NCBI GenBank assembly: GCA_963663675.1
Contig: OY760498.1
Span: forward strand, 1,612,001-1,676,000
From: CAINVV01 sp963663675
GTDB lineage: Bacteria > Bacteroidota > Bacteroidia > Bacteroidales > Prolixibacteraceae
Length of the DNA: 64,000 bases
Direction: 5' to 3'
Positions 62,072 to 64,000 of the stretch are shown here, in pieces. Position 1 is the first letter of the stretch. Each line of letters begins with the position of its first letter. A model generated the notes under the pieces. It did no database searches. It was given only the letters and a program-made list of their open reading frames with translations, and was not told the DNA's origin. The position numbers and the translations under genes are program-made.

Positions 62072-63247
62072 ATGAAAAAACTTAGCTTAGTGGTTGTAAC
62101 TCTCTTCGCAAGCTATGCTCTTATTTTTGCTCAGGACAAGGAAGCAAATGGAGACAAAACAGAGAAGTTGCCATATAATAGATGGGAAATTGGAATCAAC
62201 GCCGGAGTAGCTAATTTTGCCGGATCAACAAGTATGTCAAGTGATAACTTGTTTAAGCATGTAAATGATTTCAAAAATGACCTCGGCTTTGGTTATGGTT
62301 TCATTATTAAAAAGAACTTTTCTCACGTTTTTGCCTTGGAAGGTTCCTACAATGGTACTACCCTAACAGGTTCGCCCAAGTCAGGTACCGGTTATAGTGC
62401 ATATAAAACAGGAATCAACGAGTTTGATTTGAATACGGTTTGGAACATCAATAACCTCTTTTCTAAAAATAAATTTGACCGTAAAGTATACTGGTATGCA
62501 AAAATTGGAGCCGGTGCAACTCACGTAAACAATATTGATCAAACTGATGCAACTGTGCAGAATGCCTGGAGAGGTTGGACAGTTCCACTCGGAACAGGTA
62601 TTGCATTCCGTTTGTCTGATAATGTGAAACTGAATATCGGAACACAATGGAGTTGGGTTAATACAAATCGGCTGGACGGAGTTAACCAGGGTGGTCCCGG
62701 CAGTCCTGAAGGCTTCCTGATTGGCCAGATTCGTGAAAAATATCTTTACACCCATGCAGGTCTTTCATTCATGTTGGGCAAAAAGCCAGCTAAACCTGCA
62801 CCTGTAGTTGAGGCTCCAAAGCCACAGCCAAAACCGGAGCCAAAACCGGAGCCAAAGCCAGTTCCTCCGCCACCTGCACCTGCTAAACCATCTTGCATTG
62901 GTCAAATCTACAAAGTTTACTTTGCCTTTGACAAATGGGATCTGAATGCAGATGCAAAAACAGAGTTGGATCGCCTTTCAAAGGAAATGATTGCAAATCC
63001 ATCTGTTAATCTTTCTATGAAATCTCATACTGACAGCAGAGGTCCTGCATCTTATAATATGAAGCTTTCTGAAAAGCGTGGAAAATCTGTTCTGGATTAT
63101 CTGACTGCCAAAGGGATCAGTGCTTCAAGAGTTAATGCTCAGGCATTTGGCGAAACCCAACCGGTCAACAAATGCAAAGACGGTGTAAAATGTACTGAAG
63201 CTGAATATGCAGTTAACCGCAGAACTGAAACTTTGATTATTGAATAA
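62072..63247 (+). CDS. OmpA-family outer-membrane protein
   Basis: A signal peptide (1-20, ending IFAQ) is followed by a beta-barrel (about 35-235) rich in alternating aromatic residues, a proline-rich linker (about 245-275, PKPEPKPEPK-type), and a peptidoglycan-binding OmpA_C domain with VYFAFDKWDLN, MKSHTDSRGPASYNMKLSEKRG and the VNRRTETLII end. It links the outer membrane to peptidoglycan. A likely strong promoter lies upstream and a clean intrinsic terminator directly follows (63266-63302), so it is a single-gene unit. Confidence 0.95.
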   Translation: MKKLSLVVVTLFASYALIFAQDKEANGDKTEKLPYNRWEIGINAGVANFAGSTSMSSDNLFKHVNDFKNDLGFGYGFIIKKNFSHVFALEGSYNGTTLTGSPKSGTGYSAYKTGINEFDLNTVWNINNLFSKNKFDRKVYWYAKIGAGATHVNNIDQTDATVQNAWRGWTVPLGTGIAFRLSDNVKLNIGTQWSWVNTNRLDGVNQGGPGSPEGFLIGQIREKYLYTHAGLSFMLGKKPAKPAPVVEAPKPQPKPEPKPEPKPVPPPPAPAKPSCIGQIYKVYFAFDKWDLNADAKTELDRLSKEMIANPSVNLSMKSHTDSRGPASYNMKLSEKRGKSVLDYLTAKGISASRVNAQAFGETQPVNKCKDGVKCTEAEYAVNRRTETLIIE

Positions 63248-63265
63248 AAAGTATTCTCAAATATG

Positions 63266-63302
63266 AAAGAAGCCGCCTCTGTTTAAGTGGCGGCTTCTTT
63301 TG
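63266..63302 (+). terminator. intrinsic terminator of the OmpA-type gene
   Basis: The arms AAAGAAGCCGCC (63266-63277) and GGCGGCTTCTTT (63289-63300) pair over 12 bases around an 11-base loop. The right arm itself ends in a T-run continuing as TTTTG. It lies 18 bases after the stop. Confidence 0.85.
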
Positions 63303-63332
63303 TGAAACAGGTATTCCTATACAATCAACATC

Positions 63333-63860
63333 ATGGTCTATGTAATTACCGGAGGTCCCGGTTTTGGAAAGACTACGGTTCTCAATCGCCTGGAGGAGAA
63401 AGGATTCCCTGTTTGTTCGGAAAATGCAAGGGAGGTTCTCTCATCACAGGGCAGAAGTGAGGACAGGGTTGGAATCCCGGAAGTACCCGAAGGCTTCGAA
63501 AGAATTATGGCCTTATGGAGATTGAATTTTCTTCAGTCAATAGAGAAGGGGACTATCGCTTTCTCTGACAGGGGATTGCCAGACCAAGTAGCCTATTCAT
63601 GGTACAAAAACAAGATTCCATCTGATTATATTGAAGAAAAGGCACTTGCCGAAAGATATGCACAACATGTATTTGTCACACCACCCTGGAAAGATATCTA
63701 TGTTCAGGATGAGATCAGAAAGGAAAATTTTGACGAAGCATGCATGATTCACAGTTGTATTCTTAAATCTTACCGGAAATATGGCTATGAAACCATTGAC
63801 CTTCCGCTGACAAGTCCTGAGCAGAGAGTCCGGTTCATACTGAACTTTTTGGGTATTTGA
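63333..63860 (+). CDS. AAA-type P-loop ATPase (NadR/AAA_28-like)
   Basis: A 175-residue P-loop NTPase: Walker A in ITGGPGFGKTTVLNRL at the N-terminus, FSDRGLPDQ as the Walker-B-like or DRGxxD motif typical of small nucleotide or nicotinamide-ribose kinases, and a lid-like basic region. It resembles the AAA_28 family, whose members phosphorylate small molecules or act as NTPases. The exact substrate is unknown. It is 30 bases after the OmpA terminator and is not co-transcribed with that gene unless read through. Confidence 0.85.
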   Translation: MVYVITGGPGFGKTTVLNRLEEKGFPVCSENAREVLSSQGRSEDRVGIPEVPEGFERIMALWRLNFLQSIEKGTIAFSDRGLPDQVAYSWYKNKIPSDYIEEKALAERYAQHVFVTPPWKDIYVQDEIRKENFDEACMIHSCILKSYRKYGYETIDLPLTSPEQRVRFILNFLGI

Positions 63861-63953
63861 ATTTAATGTTAAAATAGCACTCCATATCATCTATAATGCG
63901 CTAATTTTTATGATATTTGTTTCTATTAATCATCTTACCAAAAATCTATCAAG

Positions 63954-64000
63954 ATGCTAAAGATTCAAACACTAAACAAGATTGACCAGGAAGGTCTGCA
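63954..64000 (+). CDS. start of a gene running off the window (possibly a 2-hydroxyacid dehydrogenase)
   Basis: From ATG 63954 the frame stays open to the end of the window, giving MLKIQTLNKIDQEGL. The pattern K-Q-T-L-N-K-I-x-x-x-G-L resembles the first strand of D-2-hydroxyacid dehydrogenases such as phosphoglycerate dehydrogenase, but 15 residues are too few to assign. The 93 bases before it are AT-rich without a clear promoter. Confidence 0.35.
   Translation, partial: MLKIQTLNKIDQEGL

Overview
The window reads as a chromosomal segment of a member of the Bacteroidota, most likely an environmental Bacteroidales/Marinilabiliales-type anaerobe or facultative anaerobe. The signs are genes ending in type-B type IX secretion (CHU_C-like) sorting domains beside a PorP/SprF protein, an S46 dipeptidyl-peptidase, a PorT-like barrel, a long PPi-dependent phosphofructokinase, an acyl-ACP thioesterase, and several promoters of the Bacteroidota form TTG-N19/20-TAnnTTTG. 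I see no tRNA, rRNA, CRISPR array or prophage.

Layout. (1) 1-9270: a dicarboxylate/amino-acid:cation symporter and a divergent accessory cluster. Leftward it encodes a TIM-barrel sugar isomerase/epimerase, a ThuA-DUF6807 fusion and a Tat/lipoprotein Gfo/Idh/MocA oxidoreductase. Rightward it encodes a URO-D/methyltransferase-like protein, a second Tat Gfo/Idh/MocA oxidoreductase and a second DUF6807 protein. This looks like oxidative attack on an unknown glycoside or derivative, partly in the periplasm. (2) 9271-10081: a REP-associated tyrosine transposase gene between two matching palindromes, one of which encodes the last codons of the transposase. (3) 10109-14074: secreted S46 and M28 peptidases. 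(4) 14161-19647: a four-gene efflux operon (adaptor, MacB-type permease, TolC, adaptor) with no ATPase gene. (5) 19882-26108: housekeeping and envelope genes: YetF-like protein, CPA2 antiporter, acyl-ACP thioesterase, ObgE, PAP2 phosphatase, RidA.

(6) 26149-36227 is the most striking region. A GntR/UTRA repressor gene is divergent from a six-gene operon: lipoyl E2, E3, fused E1 alpha/beta, a PHP-type protein, an N-terminally extended SDR and a sorbose-1-phosphate-reductase-like zinc dehydrogenase. The operon closes with a clear intrinsic terminator. Palindromic HutC-like operators sit at the -33 regions of both divergent promoters. The gene set suggests a polyol or sugar-phosphate (or acyloin) oxidation route feeding its own TPP/lipoate dehydrogenase complex; I cannot name the substrate.

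(7) 36442-46486: a 998-residue receiver plus PEP-synthase-type ATP-grasp protein, an alpha/beta hydrolase, an HPt protein, gcvT, serC, a DUF1015 gene, a PorT-like barrel and the PLP-binding YggS protein. (8) 46471-54847: two large paralogous surface proteins with different heads (C-type-lectin-like and IgGFc-binding-like) and a shared PKD/type-B tail, with a convergent PorP/SprF gene and a HEAT-like gene. (9) 55128-64000: uvrA, an SPFH plus Arc-like pair, pfp, rsmE, an OmpA-family porin, a small P-loop ATPase and the first codons of a gene that runs off the window.
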